In this document: piece after piece, positions 1 through 6,198 of the stretch
How positions within the stretch are numbered: position 1 is the stretch's first letter
How the letters are laid out: each line of letters starts with the position of its first letter
Assembly: GCA_934229335.1 (NCBI GenBank)
Contig: CAKQDQ010000093.1
Span: forward strand, 1-9,860
Length of the DNA: 9,860 nt
Reading direction: 5' to 3'
Origin: an uncultured Prevotella sp.
GTDB taxonomy: Bacteria; Bacteroidota; Bacteroidia; Bacteroidales; Bacteroidaceae
Program-made: the position numbers and the translations under genes
The notes under the pieces: generated by a model
Databases searched by the model: none
What the model was told of the DNA's origin: nothing
What the model saw: only the letters and a program-made list of their open reading frames with translations

Positions 1-104
1 AAGATATGGCAAGACAACTTTATCTTAGATATTATTTATCTCGTTAAATTGTACCAAGTTATTTTTTTACCGTCACTTAGTTGTATGGCTTGCTATGTGT
101 AATA

Positions 105-132
105 TATATTCTTCATTCTATATTCTTCATTC
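105..132. repeat. 14-bp perfect tandem duplication overlapping the lipoprotein stop codon
   Basis: The unit TATATTCTTCATTC occurs at 105-118 and again, directly abutting, at 119-132. The second copy carries the stop codon of the NigD-like gene (TCA at 127-129 on the plus strand) and its last Glu codon. Changing the copy number would not alter the protein, because the stop is kept in the gene-proximal copy. The rest of 1-104 is AT-rich 3' flank in which I see no gene, convincing terminator or promoter. Confidence 0.85.
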
Positions 133-813
133 TTCGTTTATGATGTTCTTCGTTATTCTTCCTGAATAGGTGTTGACAGTAATGCTGATGGTGTCGACTT
201 GCTTTCCGTCAGAGGTGGTGATGTCGCGGCATGGTATGCTGAGGTATACGTCCTGGGTGTAGTATTCTGGCGTGTTGGCGTTGTTGTACCTCAGGGAGAG
301 GAATGAGGCTCCCTTGCCCTCGGTGTGTGTGGAGTCGCAGACTATGCGTAGTTCTTGCATGGCATGGGGGGCGGTGTTGTTGCCCGTCATGACGCCTAAC
401 TGTAGGTTTAGGTATCGCTTGTTGGGCGAGAGCCATGCGGCAGTCAGTTTCACGGGGTCGGTGCGCTGGGTGCCTTCCTCATTGGGAGAGTGGGGGGTGA
501 CGACGCTGACGGGAGTGAGGCGCAGTATCTCTATTGGTGTAGAGGCGTCCTTCTGGTTGTATAGGACAAGGCGACGCAGCATGGTGTCGGCAGGTAGTTC
601 GGTGCTGACGGTGAGCGAGGAGGGGAGTGGCAGCGAGGTGTCATTGTCAGTAACGGCAGATGTCACGGTGCGATTGCTGATGGTGAAGTCGGCATAGTCA
701 GCGTGCATATACGACAAATCGCCATCACCCGTCTCGTAAGCGTCGTGCTCACAAGCCGAGATGATGGCGATTGTGCCTGCCATGATGGTCATGGGGAGTA
801 TGTTTCTTAACAT
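127..813 (-). CDS. NigD-like lipoprotein
   Basis: This is a 228-residue predicted lipoprotein. The N-terminus has an Arg at position 3, a hydrophobic stretch (about 5-19) and a lipobox ISAC with the acylated Cys at 21, followed by an acidic EHDAYETGDGD. The rest is beta-rich and resembles NigD-like proteins of Bacteroidota: YLNLQLGVMTG (about 134-144), a HAMQELRIVCDS segment, SLRYNNANTPEYYTQDVYLSIPC, and a closing TISITVNTYSGRI. NigD was named from the Prevotella nigrescin bacteriocin cluster, but most relatives are ordinary envelope lipoproteins of unknown role, and no bacteriocin gene is visible here. ATG at 813 is 4 bp after the acyltransferase stop, so the two are very likely translated from one mRNA. 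The stop TGA (127-129) lies inside a short tandem duplication. Confidence 0.72.
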   Translation of the reverse strand: MLRNILPMTIMAGTIAIISACEHDAYETGDGDLSYMHADYADFTISNRTVTSAVTDNDTSLPLPSSLTVSTELPADTMLRRLVLYNQKDASTPIEILRLTPVSVVTPHSPNEEGTQRTDPVKLTAAWLSPNKRYLNLQLGVMTGNNTAPHAMQELRIVCDSTHTEGKGASFLSLRYNNANTPEYYTQDVYLSIPCRDITTSDGKQVDTISITVNTYSGRITKNIINEE

Positions 814-817
814 AGTG

Positions 818-2026
818 TTAATGGGTATGAGTCTGGGTAGCGGCGAGATAGTTGCGTGTAGGGTTGGCGTACATGGTCAGCATACGCTCACGCAGGAAGG
901 CGTTGTCGGGGTTGGGCACCTTTATCTTTGCCATCTGCCCTTGCAGATACTTTTCGAATGTCTGCTTGTCCTTGTTGGTGTACTTGTCAGAGTTGTCGGT
1001 ACCGTCCAGCTCGTCCATGGCAATCCAGTTGCAGGGGTAGAGACGGTAGCGTGAGTGTATCTCGCGGTCTATGTGCTCTGCCACTAAGCGGAAGATTTCT
1101 TTCTTGGGCAAAGAGGTGTCGAGGGTGTCGAGCCATGCGTCTATGCAGGGTGCCGCCTCGTAGTGTACGTGTCCTTTCTTGCCAAGGATGCCCGTCTTCA
1201 TGTTGTTGAGGTCGTCTTGTTTCGACTTCTTCCAGCCCTTAACGTCGCGCTTGAACTGAAACTCCTCAGCCTTGAGGTAGTCGCAGGGGTCGTACTCGTA
1301 GGATATGGTTAGGGGCACTATGTGTAGGTGGCGTAGCGCGTTTATTACGGCAGCTCCTTGCGTTATGCCCTCTCCTTTAACGAGTTCGTCGGGTGCTCCG
1401 AGGCAGAACATCTTGAGCACAGAGTCTTGTGTGCGGTCGTCGGAGTCCTTGGCGCGTCCCTCACGCTGGGCTATCCAGATGTTCTCCTGCTTCTCGTTGA
1501 CGGCGAAGTGTATGTACTGGCTCATCATTACTGAGGAGCGCATCATCTCGTGGGTGGTAAGTCCGCGGCGTACGGTGAACGACTTGTTCAGCTTTACCAG
1601 TGTCTTTATCCACGGATAGATGAGCAGGTTGTCGCCGATGCCTATCTCTACGGTGCGGTCGAACTTGTTGTTGAAGAGCAGAACGTCGAGGAAGGCGGAG
1701 TCGAGCACTATGTCGCGGTGGTTAGAGAGAAAGATGTAACGTCCGTGCTTTGACAGTTCCTTGGCGTAACCAAAGGTTAGACCATTGGCACGTGTGCGGA
1801 TGATGAAGTTGACTATGGGCTTCATGAAACGCACCTGAAAGTCTTGTGAGGATTTTACTCCGCAGTAAAGGAGTCGCAGCAGACCGTTGCGCAGACCACG
1901 GGGAAGCCATGGTGCCACGGCTTTCATGAGGTGATTGAACTGTCGGTCGTTAAGAAGGCTGTTGAAGGCGCCACGCATCTCTTCGTCGGAGAAAGGGCGT
2001 ATCTCGTCAAAATCGTGTAGGGTCAT
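818..2026 (-). CDS. PlsC/GPAT-like glycerophosphate acyltransferase family protein
   Basis: This 402-residue protein belongs to the lysophospholipid/glycerol-3-phosphate acyltransferase superfamily, which attaches fatty acyl chains to glycerol phosphates or related acceptors at the cytoplasmic membrane. Motif I is SNHRDIVLDS (101-110), motif II is the VRRG at 152-155 after NKSF, motif III is IAQREGRAKDSDD (185-197) in place of the usual FPEGTR, and motif IV is VPLTISYEYDP (237-247). The catalytic His is H103, but the acid residues sit at +2 and +6 rather than at the canonical +5. Length exceeds the roughly 240 residues of E. coli PlsC and is nearer to a GPAT-like form. The C-terminal 130 residues are hydrophilic. 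The substrate is uncertain: PlsC-type lysophosphatidate or an amino-lipid acylation are both possible. ATG at 2026 is 171 bp after ddl, and a lipoprotein gene follows after 4 bp. Confidence 0.85.
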   Translation of the reverse strand: MTLHDFDEIRPFSDEEMRGAFNSLLNDRQFNHLMKAVAPWLPRGLRNGLLRLLYCGVKSSQDFQVRFMKPIVNFIIRTRANGLTFGYAKELSKHGRYIFLSNHRDIVLDSAFLDVLLFNNKFDRTVEIGIGDNLLIYPWIKTLVKLNKSFTVRRGLTTHEMMRSSVMMSQYIHFAVNEKQENIWIAQREGRAKDSDDRTQDSVLKMFCLGAPDELVKGEGITQGAAVINALRHLHIVPLTISYEYDPCDYLKAEEFQFKRDVKGWKKSKQDDLNNMKTGILGKKGHVHYEAAPCIDAWLDTLDTSLPKKEIFRLVAEHIDREIHSRYRLYPCNWIAMDELDGTDNSDKYTNKDKQTFEKYLQGQMAKIKVPNPDNAFLRERMLTMYANPTRNYLAATQTHTH

Positions 2027-2040
2027 GGATTGATGGTTGG

Positions 2041-2130
2041 GTTGTTTAGTTGTTTAGTGGCTGGGTTGTTGGGTGGTTTGGTTGTTGGGTAGTTTGGTTG
2101 TTGGGTGGTTTGATTGTTGTGTGGTTTGAG
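2041..2130. repeat. G/T-rich degenerate tandem repeat between ddl and the acyltransferase gene
   Basis: On the plus strand a 16-bp unit, GGGTGGTTTGGTTGTT, recurs at 2071-2086, 2087-2102 (one change) and 2103-2118 (one change), followed by a partial unit at 2119-2130. Before it an 8-bp unit GTTGTTTA repeats exactly at 2041-2048 and 2049-2056. The strand bias is extreme: this stretch has no C except at 2061. It is non-coding in the transcribed (minus) orientation, where it forms a C/A-rich leader before the acyltransferase start. Confidence 0.85.
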
Positions 2131-2197
2131 AAGCAATATACCAAACCACCAATAGACCAATCTACTAAACAACTAATCCACTAAGCAACTAAATGCC
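2043..2197. repeat. Long imperfect inverted repeat filling the ddl-acyltransferase gap
   Basis: The C/A-rich stretch 2141-2197, read as its reverse complement, aligns with the G/T-rich left side (from about 2044) over 53 positions at about 75% identity by hand. The outer ends match best (TTTAGTTG then TTAGTGG in both arms), and the inner pair GGTTTG (2123-2128) / CAAACC (2142-2147) leaves a loop of about 13 nt. The element begins immediately after the ddl stop and ends about 15 bp before the acyltransferase ATG, so it could form a long RNA hairpin. It may be a decayed mobile or REP-like element, or an RNA-level control site; its function is unknown. Confidence 0.7.
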
Positions 2198-3190
2198 TTA
2201 AAACTGGTTTTCTACAATGTCTGCAAGAATATCGCCCATGTCCAGTCCTGCGGCGCGAGCCTGTTGAGGAATGAAAGAGGTGGCGGTCATGCCCGGAGTG
2301 GTGTTAATTTCGAGCATATTAATCTTGTCGTTGCCGTCGGCCTGCTTACTGATTATGTAGTCGATACGTATTATACCGTTGGCGTGTAGAATGTCGTAGA
2401 TGGCAGATGTGATCTTTGCCACACGCTCGGCAGTATCAGCAGAGAGGCGTGCAGGGGTTATCTCCTGTACCTGTCCGTTGTACTTAGCGTCGTAGTCGAA
2501 GAACTCGTTGCTTGTCACCACCTCGGTAGCAGGGAGCACTACGCTCTTGTTCTTGGTCTTATATACACCCTGTGAAATCTCCGTTCCGTCGAGGAAGCCT
2601 TCTATCATCACGGTGTCGCTCTCATGAAACGCTTTGTCGAGGGCAGGAGCGAGGTCTGCGTATGTCTTAACCTTACTCACCCCGAAGCTGGAACCGTCTG
2701 CCGCAGGCTTAACGAAACATGGGTAACCCACGGTGTCTTTGATGCTCTGGTCGGTGATGTTCTTCTCTTCGCCACGACGAACAAGGATGCTGTCGGCTAC
2801 GCTGACGCCGAACTGACGCAGGTAGTTGTTGAGCACGAACTTGTCGAACGTCATAGCTTCGACGAGCACTCCGCTGGTAGAGTAGGGTATGCGCATAAGG
2901 TCGAAGTAGCCTTGCAGCCTGCCGTTCTCGCCTGGTGTGCCGTGAATGGTGATGTATGCGTAGTCAAAAGTCTTCTTCTCTCCGTTCATAAGGAATGAGA
3001 AGTCGTTGCGGTCGATGGGCGATGTGGTGCCGTCGGGGAGGTTGACGTGCCAGTCCAGTCCTTTGATGTCAACGATGAAGACGTCGTAGTTGTCTTTGTT
3101 GAAGAATGAGTAGATGCCTGCTCCAGAACGCAGTGAGACGTCATGCTCCGATGAGTCGCCACCGCAGATTACTGCTATTGTACGTTTCAT
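2198..3190 (-). CDS. ddl: D-alanine--D-alanine ligase
   Basis: Ddl joins two D-alanines using ATP, providing the dipeptide end of the peptidoglycan precursor in the cytoplasm. The ATG at 3190 gives a 330-residue protein that begins with the canonical MKRTIAVICGGDSSEHDVSL; the upstream ATG at 3268 would overlap rluD by 70 bp and add a non-family leader. Key positions: E15 in the GGDSSEHD loop, HGTPGENGRLQG (83-94), DKFVLNNYL (116-124), KPAADGSSFGVSKV (161-174, with the substrate-binding serine), E204 in EGFLDGTEIS, the omega-loop DYDAKY with K236 and Y237, and Mg-binding D277, E294 and N296 (EINTTPGMTATSF). The tyrosine in the KY pair, where D-Ala-D-Lac ligases carry Phe or His, indicates a normal D-Ala-D-Ala enzyme. 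It follows rluD after 8 bp. Confidence 0.96.
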   Translation of the reverse strand: MKRTIAVICGGDSSEHDVSLRSGAGIYSFFNKDNYDVFIVDIKGLDWHVNLPDGTTSPIDRNDFSFLMNGEKKTFDYAYITIHGTPGENGRLQGYFDLMRIPYSTSGVLVEAMTFDKFVLNNYLRQFGVSVADSILVRRGEEKNITDQSIKDTVGYPCFVKPAADGSSFGVSKVKTYADLAPALDKAFHESDTVMIEGFLDGTEISQGVYKTKNKSVVLPATEVVTSNEFFDYDAKYNGQVQEITPARLSADTAERVAKITSAIYDILHANGIIRIDYIISKQADGNDKINMLEINTTPGMTATSFIPQQARAAGLDMGDILADIVENQF

Positions 3191-3198
3191 AGTACTCT

Positions 3199-4281
3199 TT
3201 ATTGTATGTTTGTATTTTGTGTTAGTTTTCTCCATTTGTCTATCAATGCAGCAAAGTCCTCTGGCCATTCGCTGGTGAAGTCCATTTGTTTGCCCGTTAC
3301 GGGGTGAACGAAGCCGAGGGTGCGAGCGTGGAGTGCCTGTCGTGGACAGAGATTGAAGCAGTTTTGTATGAACGCCTTGTAGGAAGACGAACGCTGTCCG
3401 CGCAGTATCTCCATGCCTCCATATCGTTCATCACCGAAGAGTGGGTGCCCTATGTGCTTCATGTGGGCACGAATCTGGTGGGTTCTGCCTGTCTCGAGGA
3501 TACATTCTACGAGGGTTACGTAGCCGTATTTCTCAAGTACACGCCAGTGGGTCACCGCAGGTTTGCCGATACCAGAGTCGGGGGGAGCTACGGTCATGCG
3601 CAGACGGTCTTTAGGGTCGCGTGTGATGTTGCCCTCTATGCGTCCGCTGTCTTCTGTGAAGTGTCCCCAGACGAGGCAGTTGTAGGAGCGGTGTGTGTGG
3701 TGATGGAAGAACTGTTTGCCGAGGTTAGACTTAGCGTCGGGTGTCTTTGCCACCACAAGCAGGCCGCTTGTGTCCTTGTCTATGCGGTGAACGAGTCCTA
3801 CTTCGGGGGAGTTAGGGTCAAAGTCGGGCACGTCTTTCATGTGCCAAGCCACGGCGTTGATGAGTGTGCCGTGGAAGTTTCCTGCACCAGGATGCACCAC
3901 CATGCCCGCGGGTTTGTTGATAACCATCAGTACATCGTCTTCGTAAACAATGTTGAGCGGTATGTCTTCGGGGTAGATAGTAGTGTCGTGCTTGGGCTGA
4001 TGCAGCATGAGCGTGATGACGTCGCCAGGTCTAACCTTGTAGTTTGACTTTACGGGGCGGTCGTTAACGTGTATGTATCCTGCCTCGGCAGCCGCCTGAA
4101 TGCGGTTGCGAGACGAGTGTTGCATCCTCTCAAAGAGGTACTTATCTATACGAATAGGAACTTGACCAGGGTCCACTTCGCATCTGAAGTGCTCGTAAAG
4201 GGCATTGCCTTCAGATGTCTCAGTGTTCTCCTCGTCAAGTTCCAACTCGGTGATGTCATCTATGTCGTATTCTTCTTTCAT
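3199..4281 (-). CDS. rluD: RluD/RluA-family 23S rRNA pseudouridine synthase
   Basis: RluA-family enzymes isomerise specific uridines in 23S rRNA (RluD: positions 1911, 1915 and 1917 in E. coli numbering) or tRNA. The 360-residue product has an acidic N-terminal extension (about 1-30), an S4 RNA-binding domain (about 41-95, with VPIRIDKYLFERM and AGYIHVNDRPVKSNYKVRPGD), and the catalytic domain. Active-site motif HRIDKDTSGLLVVAKT (165-180) contains the catalytic aspartate D168. NKPAGMVVHPG (122-132), ETGRTHQIRAHMKHIGHPLFGDERYGG (263-289) and ALHARTLGF (316-324) are further family blocks. The S4 domain and length favour RluD over the shorter RluA or RluC types, although exact uridine specificity cannot be read from sequence. 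ATG at 4281 lies 31 bp after the PASTA gene, and ddl starts 8 bp after its stop, so the three are very likely cotranscribed. Confidence 0.92.
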   Translation of the reverse strand: MKEEYDIDDITELELDEENTETSEGNALYEHFRCEVDPGQVPIRIDKYLFERMQHSSRNRIQAAAEAGYIHVNDRPVKSNYKVRPGDVITLMLHQPKHDTTIYPEDIPLNIVYEDDVLMVINKPAGMVVHPGAGNFHGTLINAVAWHMKDVPDFDPNSPEVGLVHRIDKDTSGLLVVAKTPDAKSNLGKQFFHHHTHRSYNCLVWGHFTEDSGRIEGNITRDPKDRLRMTVAPPDSGIGKPAVTHWRVLEKYGYVTLVECILETGRTHQIRAHMKHIGHPLFGDERYGGMEILRGQRSSSYKAFIQNCFNLCPRQALHARTLGFVHPVTGKQMDFTSEWPEDFAALIDKWRKLTQNTNIQ

Positions 4282-4312
4282 GTAAATGGCATTGTTTTGC
4301 CGTGTGGTAACA

Positions 4313-5002
4313 TTACTCTACGATTTCGAAATCGTCGTCATTGTCACCAGACTGTGTTTGTTCGGTGCTACCCTCGTTACCCTCGTACGTCTCGTTTTCT
4401 TCGTAATCGTAGTGTCGGTCCATCATGTATACAGAGTCGGCGGCATCTCGTTGCCCGTTACCTGTTTGTATAATGAGTTTGCTCTCGATAGAGATTCTAT
4501 CGCCAGCTGACACGTTCTTGCCGTTAACGAGTATGCCGTACACCCAGTCTTTTTCGCCAGGTACTTCCTGTGGGGGACCGAGTTTGAAGCCTAATGCGGT
4601 AAGACGTGCCATAGCTTCACGCAAAGAGCAGTTGTCTATGATGTCAGGCAGCACGAGGGTGGGCGAGTCTGTCGCATTAATAGTAAGGTAAATAATGCGT
4701 CCGCTCTTCACTCTTGTACCTGGAAGCGGCAGTTGGTCAAGTATAGTGCCAGGCGGAAGATTCTTAACGTAACCGGTATCATTAATAACAACTTCAAAGC
4801 CTAAGTCTTCAAGAACCTTTAATGACGCCTCATAAGAGTGCTTCTTGACGTCAGGCACCTCAATGGATTCACCATGATGTGTGTATATATTCATTGCCAC
4901 ATTGGTGCCTAATATCAATAATACAATGACTGCCGCCATAGCCACGAGGTTTAGCCATAGGGATTTGCACGCCAATTTGCGTATAAAGTCTGAGGTCTTC
5001 AC
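4313..5002 (-). CDS. Membrane-anchored PASTA-domain protein without a kinase domain
   Basis: PASTA domains bind peptidoglycan stem peptides and beta-lactams in penicillin-binding proteins and Ser/Thr kinases. This 229-residue protein has a short cytoplasmic start, one transmembrane helix (about 16-38) and two PASTA repeats. The first (about 48-109) begins VPDV and contains LGFEVV and PPGTILDQLPLPGTRVKSG. The second (about 115-180) begins LVLPDII and contains LTALGFKLG. The C-terminal 45 residues are acidic and low-complexity. Topology should put the PASTA part in the periplasm. The start is GTG at 5002: the frame is closed by a stop at 5018-5020, there is no ATG between, and the next methionine (residue 22) would cut the helix. 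It leads a cluster with rluD and ddl, fitting a cell-wall role. No catalytic domain is present, so it is probably a structural or sensing factor. Confidence 0.88.
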   Translation of the reverse strand: MKTSDFIRKLACKSLWLNLVAMAAVIVLLILGTNVAMNIYTHHGESIEVPDVKKHSYEASLKVLEDLGFEVVINDTGYVKNLPPGTILDQLPLPGTRVKSGRIIYLTINATDSPTLVLPDIIDNCSLREAMARLTALGFKLGPPQEVPGEKDWVYGILVNGKNVSAGDRISIESKLIIQTGNGQRDAADSVYMMDRHYDYEENETYEGNEGSTEQTQSGDNDDDFEIVE

Positions 5003-5041
5003 TGGGCTGTTTGTGGGTTATTGGGGGTTGGTTATCAGTTT

Positions 5042-5072
5042 GTGGTGGCTGATTTGTGTTGTCAGCCACCAC
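5042..5072. other. Perfect 11-bp stem-loop upstream of the PASTA gene
   Basis: GTGGTGGCTGA (5042-5052) and TCAGCCACCAC (5062-5072) are exact reverse complements around a 9-nt loop. The stem is GC-rich and ends 39 bp before the PASTA start codon. On the minus strand no T-run follows, so it is not a standard intrinsic terminator; on the plus strand only GATTCTTTA follows. It may be a leader structure for the envelope genes, a terminator or processing site after kduI, or a protein-binding operator. Confidence 0.75.
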
Positions 5073-5124
5073 GATTCTTTATGAAATAATGGTATGAAAT
5101 ATCGCCGGTTATTTCGATTTCTGC

Positions 5125-5194
5125 AGACTGCTTTGGAATATATTACGTCAGCATCATGTTCTTATTATGATGTTAACTTTACGTAAGGCAGTCT
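5125..5194. other. Nested inverted repeat just downstream of kduI
   Basis: Three inverted pairs are nested about one centre: AGACTGC (5125-5131) with GCAGTCT (5188-5194), TTACGT (5143-5148) with ACGTAA (5181-5186), and CATCAT (5152-5157) with ATGATG (5167-5172), around a 9-nt loop. It starts 8 bp past the kduI stop in the direction of transcription. No T-run follows. It could stabilise the 3' end of the uronate mRNA or help separate it from the envelope genes. The stems are short and AT-rich inside, so chance is not excluded. Confidence 0.45.
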
Positions 5195-5202
5195 CTAATT
5201 TC

Positions 5203-6177
5203 TTACTTAATGTCGATTACAGGTATTACATCCTTGTCGTTATACTCAAGGTTTTCTCCTGCCATACCCCAGATGAAGGTGTAGTAATATGTACCGCAAG
5301 CTGCGTGTATAGACCACTCTGGTGACATGATAGCTTGCTCGTTGTGCAGCCATACATTGCGAGTCTCTTGTGGTTCGCCCATTACGTGAGAGATAGTCTG
5401 TCCCTCAGGCAGGTTGAAGTAATAGTACGCCTCAATGCGACGACCGTGTGTGTGAGGTGGCATGGTGTTCCAAACAGCACCTGGCTCAAGCTGTGTCAAG
5501 CCCATCTGTAACTGACAAGGTCCTTCTTGCAGGGCGTCACGAACGATAAGTTTGTATATAGTGCGTCCGTTAGCCTCTTCTTTTGTGCCTACAGGACCCC
5601 AGATAGCAGCCTTGAGAGAGCCTTTACGTCCATCGAGAGTTACCCATTGAGTCTTGTAATGCTTATGAGCTGTAGCTGAGTTGATGTAGAACTTGGCTGG
5701 CTTCTGGCTGTCCTTAGAGCGGAATACCACCTCTTTGTTAACGTCTTTATCCTTGTCCAAGTGTCCACGACCAATGTAAAGTGCCTCCTTAGGACCGAGG
5801 ACGTACTCCTTACCGTCAACGATTACTGAGCCAGTGCCCTGTCCGCAGTTGATGATACCCATCTCGCGGTTGTAGAGGAAGTATGGCTCCTTGATGGTTT
5901 TGTCAACAGAAAGACCGAGACCAGTAAAGTTTTCCAGTTTAAGGTCCTTGTTAACAGGCATTGCACCACCAAAGATAAAGCGGTCGTACTGTGAGTAAGT
6001 AAGGTTTATCTCGTCTGCCACCATAACCTTTTCCATTACGAAACGGTCACGAAGTGTCTTTGTGTCGTAGTGCTTTACGTCGTCAGGGTGACATGCAGTC
6101 CTAAAAGTTACATTCTGTTGTGCTGACATTCCCATTGCGGTAGCAGCAAAAGCAGCGATAGCTATAAGTTTCTTCAT
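5203..6177 (-). CDS. kduI: 5-dehydro-4-deoxy-D-glucuronate isomerase, KduI family, with an N-terminal signal peptide
   Basis: KduI converts 5-keto-4-deoxyuronate, made from unsaturated uronates, into 2,5-diketo-3-deoxygluconate in pectin and glycosaminoglycan catabolism. The cupin fold is recognisable from [15 protein letters not shown] (61-75), [13 protein letters not shown] (100-112), [14 protein letters not shown] (161-174), [15 protein letters not shown] (219-233) and [19 protein letters not shown] (236-254). The four metal ligands of the family are present as H242, H244, E249 and H291 (the last in [19 protein letters not shown]). Ordinary KduI is about 278 residues and begins near residue 21 here. 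The extra 20 residues form a Sec signal peptide: lysines at 2-3, a hydrophobic core 4-16, then SA before Gln-Gln. Insertions near 138-149 and 183-205 add further length. Starts at M15 or M17 would give a cytoplasmic protein, but they would leave a well-formed signal peptide unexplained. The gene is probably cotranscribed with the EIIC gene. Confidence 0.93.
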   Translation of the reverse strand: MKKLIAIAAFAATAMGMSAQQNVTFRTACHPDDVKHYDTKTLRDRFVMEKVMVADEINLTYSQYDRFIFGGAMPVNKDLKLENFTGLGLSVDKTIKEPYFLYNREMGIINCGQGTGSVIVDGKEYVLGPKEALYIGRGHLDKDKDVNKEVVFRSKDSQKPAKFYINSATAHKHYKTQWVTLDGRKGSLKAAIWGPVGTKEEANGRTIYKLIVRDALQEGPCQLQMGLTQLEPGAVWNTMPPHTHGRRIEAYYYFNLPEGQTISHVMGEPQETRNVWLHNEQAIMSPEWSIHAACGTYYYTFIWGMAGENLEYNDKDVIPVIDIK

Positions 6178-6198
6178 CTCTTATGTTAGTGTTAAATA

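Noticed and set aside
27..41. Terminator hairpin after the lipoprotein gene
   Set aside because: The stem is only 5 bp, all but one pair A-T, with no T-run in the transcribed direction.
127..813. Bacteriocin locus suggested by the NigD-like name
   Set aside because: No bacteriocin precursor, transporter or immunity gene is visible; NigD-like lipoproteins are widespread in Bacteroidota outside such loci.
2063..2105. G-quadruplex on the plus strand (four GGG tracts)
   Set aside because: The tracts are an automatic result of the 16-bp repeat and two loops are 13 nt long, so stable folding is doubtful.
2071..2130. CRISPR array
   Set aside because: The 16-bp units abut without spacers and are degenerate.
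2474..2505. Possible D-Ala-D-Lac (vancomycin resistance type) ligase because of FF in the omega-loop
   Set aside because: The specificity position is the Tyr after Lys in DYDAKY (Y237), which is intact; the Phe pair lies several residues earlier.
3191..3268. Longer ddl start at 3268
   Set aside because: It would overlap rluD by 70 bp and add 26 residues unlike any Ddl; the ATG at 3190 begins directly with the family N-terminus.
3286..4047. 253-codon open frame on the plus strand inside rluD
   Set aside because: It is antisense to a firmly identified RluD-family gene and its translation has no recognisable domain; it is a by-product of codon use on the other strand.
5003..5202. Bacteroidota-type promoter (TTTG and TAnnTTTG) for the PASTA gene
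   Set aside because: The nearest match, TATATTCC on the minus strand, differs from the -7 consensus at two positions and has no clear -33 partner.
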